This document shows, one piece after another, positions 52,635-61,269 of a stretch of 64,000 nucleotides of DNA. The notes under the pieces are model-generated. The model saw only the letters and a program-made list of their open reading frames with translations. It made no database searches and was not told the origin of the DNA. Both the position numbers and the translations under genes were made by a program. Where the stretch lies: NCBI RefSeq assembly GCF_036195325.1, contig NZ_CP108101.1, positions 3,906,001 through 3,970,000 on the forward strand. The letters are read 5' to 3'. The stretch is from Streptomyces sp. NBC_00234. GTDB lineage: Bacteria; Actinomycetota; Actinomycetes; Streptomycetales; Streptomycetaceae. Positions within the stretch are counted from its first letter, which is position 1; the number at the start of each line of letters is the position of its first letter.

Positions 52635-52978
52635 CGCTCCGTCTGCCGGGTGATCAGCGGAAACCACGTCAGCAGGAGCAGACCGGAGAGGAAGGCCGGT
52701 ACGCGTACGAAGTTGATCCGTCCGGGCCACGGCCCCAGCGCCGTGCGTACGGCCAGGTCCGCCAGGGAGTACGCCGGCACCAGCACCAGGTCGTGCACGA
52801 GCGCGGCGCCGACGAACCACAGCACGATGCCGAACGTGTCGCCGTCCAGCAGCCGCACGCCCGCGTAGCCCGCGAGGCAGAACGTGGCCGCCAGCAGCAG
52901 GAGATGCAGCGGGCCTCCCCCGTACCAGCGCTCCAGAACTCCCTTACCCGACCCGGGCCGCGGTGTGCGCGTGCTCAT
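52478..52978 (-). CDS. Four-helix membrane protein, partner of the oxidoreductase
   Basis: 166 aa. Helices LHLLLLAATFCLAGYAGV, FGIVLWFVGAALVHDLVLV, FVRVPAFLSGLLLLTWFPL and GNWLLVTGVLFAASALWLVV. Overlaps the stop of the molybdopterin oxidoreductase by four bases. The last helix lies inside the region overlapping the methyltransferase gene, so this 3' end is real. Unknown function; possibly an anchor or electron-transfer partner. Confidence 0.8.
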   Translation of the reverse strand: MSTRTPRPGSGKGVLERWYGGGPLHLLLLAATFCLAGYAGVRLLDGDTFGIVLWFVGAALVHDLVLVPAYSLADLAVRTALGPWPGRINFVRVPAFLSGLLLLTWFPLITRQTERYESASGMSPDVFLGNWLLVTGVLFAASALWLVVRALWLRRRATKGRPSASH

Positions 52979-54231
52979 CCCACATCTCCGAACGTCAGCC
53001 GGCCCACCCATTTGGTGTTCATCACGCCGGGCGCGGCCGGCACGATGATCCGCGCCGGAAATCCGTGATCCGGCGACAGGTCCTCGCCGTTGACCCGCAG
53101 CGCCAGCAGCGAGCGCGGGTCGCGTACCTGGTTGTCGCGCAGGGCGACCGTACGGAACGGGCCGCGCCGCTGCACGGACTCCACCAGGACGCCCGGCAGC
53201 CGGTCCTCCGGATGTCCCGCGAGCACCGCGAGATCCCGCAGCCGGACCCCACGCCACCACTGGTCCGCTGTCGACCAGCCCTCCACGCAGGCGATCGGGA
53301 GCGCGGCGCTGTACTGGTCCATCGCCAGCAACCGCGCCCTGGACAGCCGGATCACGCCGGCCGGACCACTGACCGCGAGCGACCAGCCCTCCCCCGTGTC
53401 GGCCGGGGTGACACCGACGTAGGCGGCGGTCTTGTTGATCTGGAAGCCGTTGGGCCCGGTGCCCGGTTCCGCGCCGCCCCGCGGGGTGACGAGCGCGGTG
53501 GCGCGGAGCGGCCCGTCGAAGCTCCGGCCCGCCGAGGTGGCGAGCAGCAGCAGCGACCCGGCGCCCACCATGCCGAGGGCCCCGCGCCGGGAGATGGTCG
53601 CCGGGGCGGGGGCGGGTGACGCCAGCGGGTCCTGGTCCGCTCGCAGGACGCCGCCGCGCAGGGCCCGTACCGCCTGCGGGAGCTTCAGCCCGGTGTGGGC
53701 GAGGAATCCGGCGAAGAACACCCACGCCCCGTAGAAGTGCAGCGGATAGAAGGACCCCGGAAACAGGTACTCCAGCTGGATGTTGAGCAGCCCGGTGACG
53801 AACTCGAAGAGCGCGCCGCCCACGAGCAGCAGCAGCGAGAACCGCTCCAGCGCATGGGCCACGGACCGGACGGGCGGCAGCGTGAAGAGCTTCGGGACCA
53901 CTGACCAGAGCTTCGCCAGCAGGACCGGTACGAGCGCGATCCCGACCGTGACGTGCAGGCCCTGGTTCAGGCGGTACAGCCAGACGGGTCCGGTCGGCCA
54001 GGCGAAGAGGTAGAAGCCGAGCAACCCCTTGTCCGGCGTCTTGTCGTTGACCGCCGCGAGGTCCGGGTTGTACGCGGCGTACGACAGCAGCCCCGTGACG
54101 AAGAGCAGGGTGAGCCCGCACAGCAGGACGAGTCCGAGCACCGCCGTGAAGCGGACGCCGCGCACCGGGCTGCGCCAGAACGCGGGGTCGGCGGGGGTGG
54201 GCAGGGTGCGAAGCCGACGTCTGACGTCCAT
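52975..54231 (-). CDS. Membrane-bound molybdopterin-dependent oxidoreductase
   Basis: 418 aa. The N-terminal half has about four helices with His residues in cytochrome b561-like positions (LNQGLHVTVGIALVPVLLA; LEYLFPGSFYPLHFYGAWVFF). After RRGALGMVGAGSLLLL, a sulfite-oxidase-type catalytic domain follows with the molybdenum-ligand Cys in LPIACVEGWSTADQW and MNTKWVGRLTF at the end. Soluble relatives (YedY/MsrP) depend on a separate membrane partner; here both are in one chain. The substrate is unknown. Confidence 0.87.
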   Translation of the reverse strand: MDVRRRLRTLPTPADPAFWRSPVRGVRFTAVLGLVLLCGLTLLFVTGLLSYAAYNPDLAAVNDKTPDKGLLGFYLFAWPTGPVWLYRLNQGLHVTVGIALVPVLLAKLWSVVPKLFTLPPVRSVAHALERFSLLLLVGGALFEFVTGLLNIQLEYLFPGSFYPLHFYGAWVFFAGFLAHTGLKLPQAVRALRGGVLRADQDPLASPAPAPATISRRGALGMVGAGSLLLLATSAGRSFDGPLRATALVTPRGGAEPGTGPNGFQINKTAAYVGVTPADTGEGWSLAVSGPAGVIRLSRARLLAMDQYSAALPIACVEGWSTADQWWRGVRLRDLAVLAGHPEDRLPGVLVESVQRRGPFRTVALRDNQVRDPRSLLALRVNGEDLSPDHGFPARIIVPAAPGVMNTKWVGRLTFGDVG

Positions 54232-54345
54232 GTGCCGACGCTATGCCCGGGGCGGCGGGTCGCGGCGGCTGCGACTCCTGACGAAAGTCTGACGTCACTC
54301 CCGTGGCGCCGCCGCACACCACCGCTCCCTGCATAGCGTGCGTGC

Positions 54346-55737
54346 GTGAAGACCGAGAACTCCGCGACCGCCGAGGACCGTTCCGGGCGCCGCCGCGATC
54401 TGTTCGCCGCCGGGGCAGGTGTCCTCCTGGTCACCGTGGCCGTACTCGTCGGACGGGCGATCCAGCGCGCCGACGGAAGCCTGCATGTCCAGTGGCCGCC
54501 CCTGCTGGCCTCCTGGGACCCGCATGTCGGTCCGGGCACCCCGGCCGCCGTCGTGGTCGCCGCCGCGGTCGTCGCGTACGGGCCGGTCCTCGCCGCACGG
54601 CTGCCGTGGCGGGGCCTGCTCCTCACCGTGTGGGCGAGCGCCCTGGCCTGGACGCTGTCGCTCGCGCTCGTCGACGGCTGGTACCGGGGTGTCGCCCGCC
54701 GGCTGACCACGAAGCACGAATACCTGCGGGTCATCGACCGGTTCGACGACATCGGGGCCGCCCTGCGCGGCTTCGAGGACCACATCGTGATCGGCCCCCC
54801 GGGCAACTGGCCCGCCCACGTCGCCGGGCACCCGCCGGGTGCGACGCTGACCTTCGTCGGCCTGGACCGCATCGGGCTCGGCGGCGGCGCCTGGGCCGCC
54901 GTCTGGTGCCTCGTGCTCGCCGCGTCCGCCTCGGTGGCCGTCCTGGTCACGCTCCGTGCGCTGGGCGACGAACGCCTCGCGCGCCGGGCCGCCCCGTTCC
55001 TCGTCCTCGCCCCCGTGGCGGTGTGGGCGGGCGTCTCGGCCGACGGCTACTTCGCGGCCGTCGCCGCCTGGTCCGTGGCCCTCCTGGCACTGGCCGCGAC
55101 CCGGTGGAGGAGGGACCACCGGGCCAAGGGCGCATGGGCCCAGGCGCTCGGCTCCGGGCTGCTGTTCGGCCTGACCTGCTACCTGTCGTACGGGCTGACG
55201 CTGATCGCGGTGCTCCTGCTCGCCGTCCTCGTACTCGCCCGGACGGCCCGGCCGCTCGGCCCGTTCCTGCTGGGGGCGCTCGTCGTCCCGCTCGCCTTCA
55301 CGTCGGCGGGATTCAACTGGTGGGACGCCTACCACCTGCTCGTCGAGCGCTACTACCAAGGCGCGGGCGGCGTACGGCCGTACGGCTACTGGGTCTGGGC
55401 GAACCTCGCCTGCACCACCCTCGCCGCCGGCCTCGCCACCGTCGCCGGTCTGCGGCGGGCGGTGGCCGCGGCCCCCGACGCCGTACGCACCGTGCGCTCG
55501 GGCACCACGGAAGCCGGGCAGCGACTCGCTCTCCTTGCCCTGGCGGCGCTCCTGGCCCTGCTCGTCGCGGACCTCTCCGGCATGAGCAAGGCGGAGACGG
55601 AGCGCATCTGGCAGCCCTTCGTCCTCTGGCTGCTTCCCGCCGCCGCACTGCTCCCCGACACGACCCGGCGGGGCTGGCTGACCGCGCAGGCCGTGGTGGC
55701 GCTGCTGGTCAACCATCTGCTGTGGACGGGCTGGTGA
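54346..55737 (+). CDS. Polytopic membrane protein, putative lipid-linked glycosyltransferase
   Basis: 463 aa from GTG with about 11 helices. The large loop after helix 3 (HEYLRVIDRFDDIGAALRGF ... GNWPAHVAGHPPGATLTFVG) is extracellular and acidic, like the catalytic loop of GT-C mannosyltransferases, but I do not see a firm DD/DE motif. Context with the GT2, DUF2064 and epimerase genes supports sugar transfer at the membrane. The stop is three bases before a mobile-element fragment. Confidence 0.7.
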   Translation: MKTENSATAEDRSGRRRDLFAAGAGVLLVTVAVLVGRAIQRADGSLHVQWPPLLASWDPHVGPGTPAAVVVAAAVVAYGPVLAARLPWRGLLLTVWASALAWTLSLALVDGWYRGVARRLTTKHEYLRVIDRFDDIGAALRGFEDHIVIGPPGNWPAHVAGHPPGATLTFVGLDRIGLGGGAWAAVWCLVLAASASVAVLVTLRALGDERLARRAAPFLVLAPVAVWAGVSADGYFAAVAAWSVALLALAATRWRRDHRAKGAWAQALGSGLLFGLTCYLSYGLTLIAVLLLAVLVLARTARPLGPFLLGALVVPLAFTSAGFNWWDAYHLLVERYYQGAGGVRPYGYWVWANLACTTLAAGLATVAGLRRAVAAAPDAVRTVRSGTTEAGQRLALLALAALLALLVADLSGMSKAETERIWQPFVLWLLPAAALLPDTTRRGWLTAQAVVALLVNHLLWTGW

Positions 55738-55740
55738 GCC

Positions 55741-55780
55741 CTAGGGCCTCTCGTTTGGATCATGCCGGGCTCGCGTGCCC
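55741..55780 (-). repeat. End fragment of the 164-bp mobile element
   Basis: Forty bases, from CTAGGGCCTCTCGTTTGG through CGCGTGCCC, identical to the inverted right end of copies A/B; the rest of the element is absent and unrelated sequence follows. It sits between the convergent membrane-protein and YunG-like genes. Confidence 0.85.
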
Positions 55781-55797
55781 GTCACGGAACCTGGCCG

Positions 55798-56196
55798 TCA
55801 CACCCGAACCCGCACCTGTCCGCGCAGCCGCTCCAGCACCCGCCCGCGCAACAGCTCGTACTCCTCGCGGAGCCTGACGATCTCCGCCGGGCGGGGAACC
55901 ACCGTGCCACCCGTCACGATCTCCTCCGGGCCGAACTGCTCGCGGGTGAGGTCGATCTCGATGCCCATCCCCAGCCGGTTCCACCAGTGGTAGTCCGTCT
56001 GGACGCCGCCGACCCGGACCTCTCCACGGATCAGTTCGCCGCCGAGCAGGTCGTTGACCACCATGGCGGTGACCCCGCACTGATCCCTGGCCGGATTGTC
56101 CGGATTCCAGTGCGGGCGGTGAACGGGAGTGGTCGTGTCGGCGTCCCAGCTGCTTCTGATGGCGGCTTCGAGATCGGCGAGGAGGAGGGGTTCCAT
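55798..56196 (-). CDS. YunG-like protein
   Basis: 132 aa. IRSSWDADTT, HWNPDNPARDQCGVTAMVVND, LLGGELIRGEV, then DYHWWNRLGMGIEIDLT match the YunG pattern, with a Cys (QCGVTA) and two His residues that suggest an enzyme-like site. Function is unknown. Downstream of the SpoIIE phosphatase gene in the same direction, 39 bp away. Confidence 0.75.
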   Translation of the reverse strand: MEPLLLADLEAAIRSSWDADTTTPVHRPHWNPDNPARDQCGVTAMVVNDLLGGELIRGEVRVGGVQTDYHWWNRLGMGIEIDLTREQFGPEEIVTGGTVVPRPAEIVRLREEYELLRGRVLERLRGQVRVRV

Positions 56197-56235
56197 GGCC
56201 CGATCCTCCCACCGCCCACTGACAACGCCCGCCGC

Positions 56236-58014
56236 TCAGCGCAAGGTCCGCGAGGCCATCACCGCGATGTCGTCCTCCGCGTCCTGGCCGAACCGGTCCA
56301 GCACCTCGTCCAGCAGGTCCACCAGCTTGCCGCTCACCGGCATGGCGAGGCCCGAGAGCCGTCCGACCGACACGTCGATGTCCTCGCCCCGGCGCTCCAC
56401 CAGACCGTCGGTGTACATGAACAGCACCGTCCCCGGACCGCACGGCACCGTCGTCGAGCGGTAGCCGCCGAATCCCGTACCGAGCGGCGGCCCCACCGGC
56501 ACCTCCACCAACCGCCCGGTCAGCCCCGGGTCGATGAACACCGGTGGCAGATGGCCCGCACTGGCCAGTTCGCAGACCCCGACGGCCCGGTCGACCACCG
56601 CGATCAGACAGGTCGCCGCCCGGTCGGTGCCGGAGCGCTCGACCATCCTGTCGAGCTGCTCCAGGATCTCGTGCGGCGGCAGATCGTCGTAGGCCAGGAG
56701 CCGCAGCAGCGAGCGGTAGTGGCTCATGGCGACGGACGCCTCCACCCCGTGCCCCATCACATCGCCGATCGCCTTGAGGTGGCGCCCGTTCCCCAGCGGA
56801 ATGACGTCGAACCAGTCGCCGCCCACCAACGCCCCCTGTTCGGCGGACAGATAGCGGCTCGCGATCTCCACGTGCGGGTGCGGGCCGGACGGTTCGGAGA
56901 GCAGGGACCGCTGGAGCTCCCGGGCGATGGAGTGCTCGTGGGCGTACCGGCGGGCGTGCTCCAGGTCGACGGCGGCCCGGCCCGCCAGCTCGCGCGCCAC
57001 GAGCACGTCCTCGTCGGTGAACGGAGGTGACCCGGCGGCCCGCGCGAGGCTGAGGGCACCCTGCGGAAGCCCCCGCGCGGTGAGCGGCACGACGAGCGCC
57101 GAGTGGATGCCGATGGCGCGGTAGGCGGCGGCCCGTTCGGGGGCGGGCCCCCAGGCACCGAACTCCTCGTCGCTGCGGAAGTTCACCTTCACCGACGCGT
57201 TCGACGCCAGGCAGCGCGGTACGGCCGCGTCCTCCTGGTAGTCGATGTACTCACCCGGCCTGCTGAACTGGTCGACCAGATCGCGGAGTCCGGGAACCGA
57301 CGCCAGTGCGGCGCGCCGCATCCGCACCACCCCCTGCGGCGCGTGCCGCACCCGGTTCCCCACGTCCGGAGGGAAGACCTCCACCGTCGCGACGTCGGCC
57401 AGCACGGGGACGACGACGTCGCAGAGCTCCTGGCAGGTGGTGTCCATGTCGAGGGTCGTACCGATGCTCACGGCCGCGGTGTCCAGCAGCGCCAGATGGC
57501 CCCTGGCCCGCTTCAGCTCCACGTTCCTGATCTCGGACGCGCTGATGTCCAGGACGATGGCGACCAGCCCGACGACCTTCCCGTCCTCGCTCTCCAGCCG
57601 GTGGTAGGCCCCGTGCCAGTACCGCTGTTCCAGGTCGGAAACCGCCCAGGTCTGGCCCGTGTAGGTGATCTCCCGGGCCTGCCCGTCGGCCAGCACCTTG
57701 CGCAGGACGTCCACGCGCGCCTCGATCTCCGGCAGCACCTCGAAGACGGGACGGCCCAGGTGGGCGGCGGCCGAGACACCGTTGAGCCGTTCGAGTGCCG
57801 GATTGACGTAGAGGTAGCGCAGACCGGTGTCGAGCACGGCCACTCCCGCCATGGCGCCGCCGAACAGCGCGGCCGTCACCGCGGGGTCGAACGGCGCCGG
57901 CTGGGCGGCGTGCTCTTCGGACGGCAAGGGAGCCTCCTGGGGCGGGCACGGGCGGTCACGCGGGGGCCGGGCGGCAGACGGGGTGCGTGCACCGCCTGCA
58001 GCCCGGCTCTTCAT
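56236..58014 (-). CDS. PAS-GAF-SpoIIE (PP2C) phosphatase
   Basis: About 592 aa; the start is uncertain (ATG 58014 chosen, others at 58041 and GTG 58080). PAS domain near residues 45-165 (LDTGLRYLYVNPALERLNG), GAF domain about 180-350 (LALLDTAAVSIGTTLDMDTT), then a SpoIIE phosphatase: GALVGGDWFDVIPL, GDVMGHGVEASVAM, TDGLVERRGEDID, DDIAVMASR. Such proteins dephosphorylate anti-anti-sigma factors in partner-switching stress networks. No anti-sigma gene is adjacent. Confidence 0.88.
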   Translation of the reverse strand: MKSRAAGGARTPSAARPPRDRPCPPQEAPLPSEEHAAQPAPFDPAVTAALFGGAMAGVAVLDTGLRYLYVNPALERLNGVSAAAHLGRPVFEVLPEIEARVDVLRKVLADGQAREITYTGQTWAVSDLEQRYWHGAYHRLESEDGKVVGLVAIVLDISASEIRNVELKRARGHLALLDTAAVSIGTTLDMDTTCQELCDVVVPVLADVATVEVFPPDVGNRVRHAPQGVVRMRRAALASVPGLRDLVDQFSRPGEYIDYQEDAAVPRCLASNASVKVNFRSDEEFGAWGPAPERAAAYRAIGIHSALVVPLTARGLPQGALSLARAAGSPPFTDEDVLVARELAGRAAVDLEHARRYAHEHSIARELQRSLLSEPSGPHPHVEIASRYLSAEQGALVGGDWFDVIPLGNGRHLKAIGDVMGHGVEASVAMSHYRSLLRLLAYDDLPPHEILEQLDRMVERSGTDRAATCLIAVVDRAVGVCELASAGHLPPVFIDPGLTGRLVEVPVGPPLGTGFGGYRSTTVPCGPGTVLFMYTDGLVERRGEDIDVSVGRLSGLAMPVSGKLVDLLDEVLDRFGQDAEDDIAVMASRTLR

Positions 58015-58083
58015 CGTGGTCCGCCGCGCCCGGCCCCGCATCTCCGTGTGTTCCGAACGGACCCGGGCCCCCGGGTACACCCC

Positions 58084-59526
58084 TCAGTGCGCGTGCGGTC
58101 CCGACAGCTGCGGCTTCCCCTGCGGTACGAGCGCGAGCGCCACGGCCGCGCTCGCACCGGCGGTCACCGCACAGACCGTGAACGCGTCACCGAACGCCCC
58201 GACGGCCGCGCTCCCGCCCGCGATCCCCGCCGCCGCGACCGTGGACACGACGGCAACCCCGATGGAACCGCCCACCTCGTGGAAGGTGTTCACGACACCT
58301 GATGCGAGCCCCGCCTCCCGGTGGTCCACCATGGCCAGGGCTGTGGTCGTCGCCGTCACGAACACCGCCCCCAGCCCGAACGAGGCCACGACGAGCCCGG
58401 GGAGCAGACCCCCGTACACACTGCTGTCCACCGAAAGCCACGTCAGGGGTACGCACCCGGCGGCGGCGATGACCATCGCGCCGACGGCCGTCGTACGGCT
58501 GCCGATCCGCCCGACGAGCCGCGATCCGAGATGCGCGCCGATGCCGACGGCGAGCGCGACGGGCAGGAAGAAGAGACCGGTCTTCATCGGCCCGAAGCCG
58601 CGCCCGTGCTGGAGGTAGACGGAACCGAGGAAGAAGAACGCGATCAGCAGCGCGGTGGCGATCAGCATCAGGAACGCCCCCGCGAGCACCGGCCGCCGCG
58701 TGAACATCCGCAGGTCCATCAGCGGCGCCTTCGCGACCCGCTCGACGCCCGCGAACAGCGCGTACAGCACGGCGGACCCCGCGATCGGCAGCAGCGTCGC
58801 CGCCGCGCCCCAGCCGGAGTCGCCCGCCTCGACCAGTCCGTAGATCAGCGACCCGGTCCCGGCGGTGACCAGCAGCGCCCCGGGCACGTCGAGCCGGGCG
58901 GGCTGCGGTGCGCGGGCCGGAACCAGGAGGGGTACGGCCACCAGGAGCGCCAGTCCGACGGGGACGTTGACGTAGAACACCCACTGCCAGCCCGGACCGG
59001 CGGTCAGCGCACCGCCGAGCAGCACCCCGATCGCCGAACCGGTGCCGCCGATCATGGCCCAGACGCCGAGCGCCTTGTTGCGCTCCTCGCCGTGGAACGT
59101 GGTGGTGACCAGGGAGAGCGCGGCCGGCGACAGCAGCGCCGCCCCCACCCCCTGCGCGATCCGGCCGCCGATCAGCAGGGCGGCGCTGTCGGCGAGCCCG
59201 GTGGCCAGCGAGGCGGTGGTGAAGACGGCCAGCCCGGCGAGCAGGACCCGGCGCGCTCCGAGCGCGTCGGCGAATCGTCCGCCCAGCAGCATCAGTCCGC
59301 CGAAGCAGAGGGTGTACGCGGTGACGACCCAGGTCAGCGTGGTGCGGTCGAGGTGCAGATCGGTCGCCATGTCGGGCAGCGCGACGTTCACCACGGTCAC
59401 GTCGAGCACCAGCATGAACTGGCCGGCGCAGATCAGCGCGAGGACCGCCCAGCGCCGTGGATCGACGACGGCAGCGGGGTGGTCGTGGGCATGCGGAGGG
59501 GCCTGTCGGACCTCGGAAGGACTCAT
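58084..59526 (-). CDS. MFS drug efflux transporter, DHA2 (14-helix) family
   Basis: 480 aa. Motif C-like LDVTVVNVALPDM in helix 1, GGRFADALGARRVLL between helices 2 and 3, and GLASGVVNTFHEVGGSIGVAVV in the second half: the EmrB/QacA type. Divergent from a TetR gene across a pair of inverted operators, the classic drug-inducible pump arrangement. Substrates are probably lipophilic toxins. Confidence 0.92.
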   Translation of the reverse strand: MSPSEVRQAPPHAHDHPAAVVDPRRWAVLALICAGQFMLVLDVTVVNVALPDMATDLHLDRTTLTWVVTAYTLCFGGLMLLGGRFADALGARRVLLAGLAVFTTASLATGLADSAALLIGGRIAQGVGAALLSPAALSLVTTTFHGEERNKALGVWAMIGGTGSAIGVLLGGALTAGPGWQWVFYVNVPVGLALLVAVPLLVPARAPQPARLDVPGALLVTAGTGSLIYGLVEAGDSGWGAAATLLPIAGSAVLYALFAGVERVAKAPLMDLRMFTRRPVLAGAFLMLIATALLIAFFFLGSVYLQHGRGFGPMKTGLFFLPVALAVGIGAHLGSRLVGRIGSRTTAVGAMVIAAAGCVPLTWLSVDSSVYGGLLPGLVVASFGLGAVFVTATTTALAMVDHREAGLASGVVNTFHEVGGSIGVAVVSTVAAAGIAGGSAAVGAFGDAFTVCAVTAGASAAVALALVPQGKPQLSGPHAH

Positions 59527-59532
59527 GAACTC

Positions 59533-59572
59533 AACTGTACGGTTCAGTTCAGTTGAACTCAACCGTACAGTT
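59533..59572. promoter_or_regulatory. Paired TetR operator between pump and repressor
   Basis: AACTGTACGGTT (59533-59544) and AACCGTACAGTT (59561-59572) are exact inverted repeats, 16 bp apart. Each arm is itself near-palindromic, so two repressor dimers may bind. It covers most of the 68-bp gap. Confidence 0.8.
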
Positions 59573-59594
59573 CAGGTCGGGGTAGCCTGGGCCC

Positions 59595-60233
59595 ATGAAC
59601 GCGAAGCAGCCGCCCGCCGGACCCCGCGCCGAGGCGAAGCGCCTGGCCATCGTCGGAGCCGCCCGCGCGGCGTTCCTCCGCGAGGGTTTCGGCGTGGGCA
59701 TGGACGTCATCGCCGCCGAAGCGGGCGTATCGAAGGTGACGGTCTACAACCACTTCGGCAGCAAGGAAGCGCTGTTCACGGCCGTCATCACGGGCGCACT
59801 GGACGAACCCCTCGGCGGCGCGCCCACGGCAGCACTGGCCGGACTGGCCGACGCCGACGACCTGCGTACGGCCTTCGTCGACGCGGCCCGCGCCTGGGTG
59901 ACGGCGGTGCGGGGCAACACGGACGTCGCGGCCCTGCGCAATCTGGTGGCCGCCGAGCAGCACCGCTTCCCGGAACTCGGGGCCGCCTGGCAGGGCCACG
60001 GCCCCGAGGGCCACCACCCTGCCGTCGCCGACGCCCTGCGCGCGCTCGACGCCCGGGGCCGGCTGGACGTCCCCGACCTGGAGACGGCGATCGTGCAGCT
60101 CTACGCGCTGCTCGTCTTCCCGCACCTGGTCTTCAGCTCGTACGGGACCGGAATCGACGACGCCGCCACGGATCGTCTGATCACGGGCGGCGTCGACATG
60201 TTCCTGAGTTATTACGCCCCGAAGGGGGCCTAG
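59595..60233 (+). CDS. TetR-family repressor of the MFS pump
   Basis: 212 aa. HTH: VIAAEAGVSKVTVYNHFGSK. C-terminal domain of the TetR_C type found with efflux pumps (LRNLVAAEQHRFPELGAAW). Ends in YYAPKGA and a TAG stop that is formed by the first three bases of mobile element copy B. Confidence 0.92.
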   Translation: MNAKQPPAGPRAEAKRLAIVGAARAAFLREGFGVGMDVIAAEAGVSKVTVYNHFGSKEALFTAVITGALDEPLGGAPTAALAGLADADDLRTAFVDAARAWVTAVRGNTDVAALRNLVAAEQHRFPELGAAWQGHGPEGHHPAVADALRALDARGRLDVPDLETAIVQLYALLVFPHLVFSSYGTGIDDAATDRLITGGVDMFLSYYAPKGA

Positions 60234-60394
60234 GGTCTTTCGTTTGGATCAGGCCGGATCAGGGAGCGGGGTCTGGTGTGGGCAGCTGCAAGGCGGAGGA
60301 GGGAGTCGACGCGGAGCGTCGGCGACCGACGACAACGCCGCAGATGCGCGCGCCGGGGCACGCGAGCCCGGCATGATCCAAACGAGAGGCCCTA
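60231..60394 (+). mobile_element. 164-bp MITE-like element, full copy B
   Basis: Same length and ends as copy A, differing at four bases. Borders read CTAG on both sides (TA duplication). It provides the stop codon of the TetR gene. No internal transposase. Same orientation as copy A. Confidence 0.8.
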
Positions 60395-60588
60395 GGCGAG
60401 ACCTTCCGCCGCAGCGGCCACGAAACGCGGTCAGGCCGCGCGCGGGCGGGAAGACGGTGTGCTTCGAGTGCCGGACAGACGTGCAGCCAGACGGCTCCAC
60501 CCGGCACGCCCAGAGCGCGGACCCGCTCTCTAATGGAGAGTCCCGGCCCCGGCACGCCGCCGGACCGACCGGACAAAGGAGTCCCGGG

Positions 60589-61143
60589 ATGCCAGGAATC
60601 GCCAGAGCGGCTGCCGTCATGGCCGTGATCGGCTTGCTCACCACAGCTGTCAGCGGCTGTTCCGACAGCAACGACGGAGGATCGTCCCCGACGAAGTCCC
60701 CTGCGAAGTCCGCCACCGCGAGCGCCACCGCGTCGGCCACCGCCACCGCAGCCGGAGGCCGGACCGTGGCCACCGCCGACAACCCGCTGGGGACGATCCT
60801 GGTCGGCGAGAACGGCAAGACCGTCTACCTCTTCGAGTCCGACACCGCCGCCAAGTCCAGCTGCTCCGGAGACTGCGCGAAAGCGTGGCCGCCCGTGATC
60901 ACGAAGGGCGAGCCCGTCGCGGGCGAAGGGGCGAAGGCCGATCTGCTGGGCACCCTCGCGCGCAACGACGGCGGCACCCAAGTCACGTACAACGGCCATC
61001 CCCTGTACTACTTCCAGGGCGACACTCAGGCCGGTGACACGAACGGCCAGGACTCCGACGCGTTCGGCGCCAAGTGGTACGTACTCGACGCGTCCGGCGA
61101 CAAGATCACCAAGAAGTCGGAGCCGACCGGCGGCGGATACTGA
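60589..61143 (+). CDS. Secreted lipoprotein with COG4315-type repeats
   Basis: 184 aa. Lipobox VSGC after a signal helix (AAAVMAVIGLLTTA); a Ser/Thr/Ala linker; then two repeats of the secreted-repeat type, GKTVYLFESD and a second around GHPLYYFQGD, with CSGDCAKAWPP between. AAAGGAG precedes the ATG at 60589; the open frame upstream runs into the mobile element and is not used. Function is unknown. Confidence 0.87.
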   Translation: MPGIARAAAVMAVIGLLTTAVSGCSDSNDGGSSPTKSPAKSATASATASATATAAGGRTVATADNPLGTILVGENGKTVYLFESDTAAKSSCSGDCAKAWPPVITKGEPVAGEGAKADLLGTLARNDGGTQVTYNGHPLYYFQGDTQAGDTNGQDSDAFGAKWYVLDASGDKITKKSEPTGGGY

Positions 61144-61269
61144 ACGCGTCAAGACCCGTTTCAACGTGCACCGTGCGGAGTACCGTGGAGACATCGAGGG
61201 CCCGGTGTCGGGCGCGCGGCCGGAGGCGATGGCCTGTGATCAACAGGGGAATGCCTGACGCGAGGGCGC

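Noticed and set aside
60244..60588. Upstream extension of the lipoprotein frame into the mobile element
   Set aside because: The signal peptide with lipobox begins at 60589 behind AAAGGAG; the extension is element sequence.
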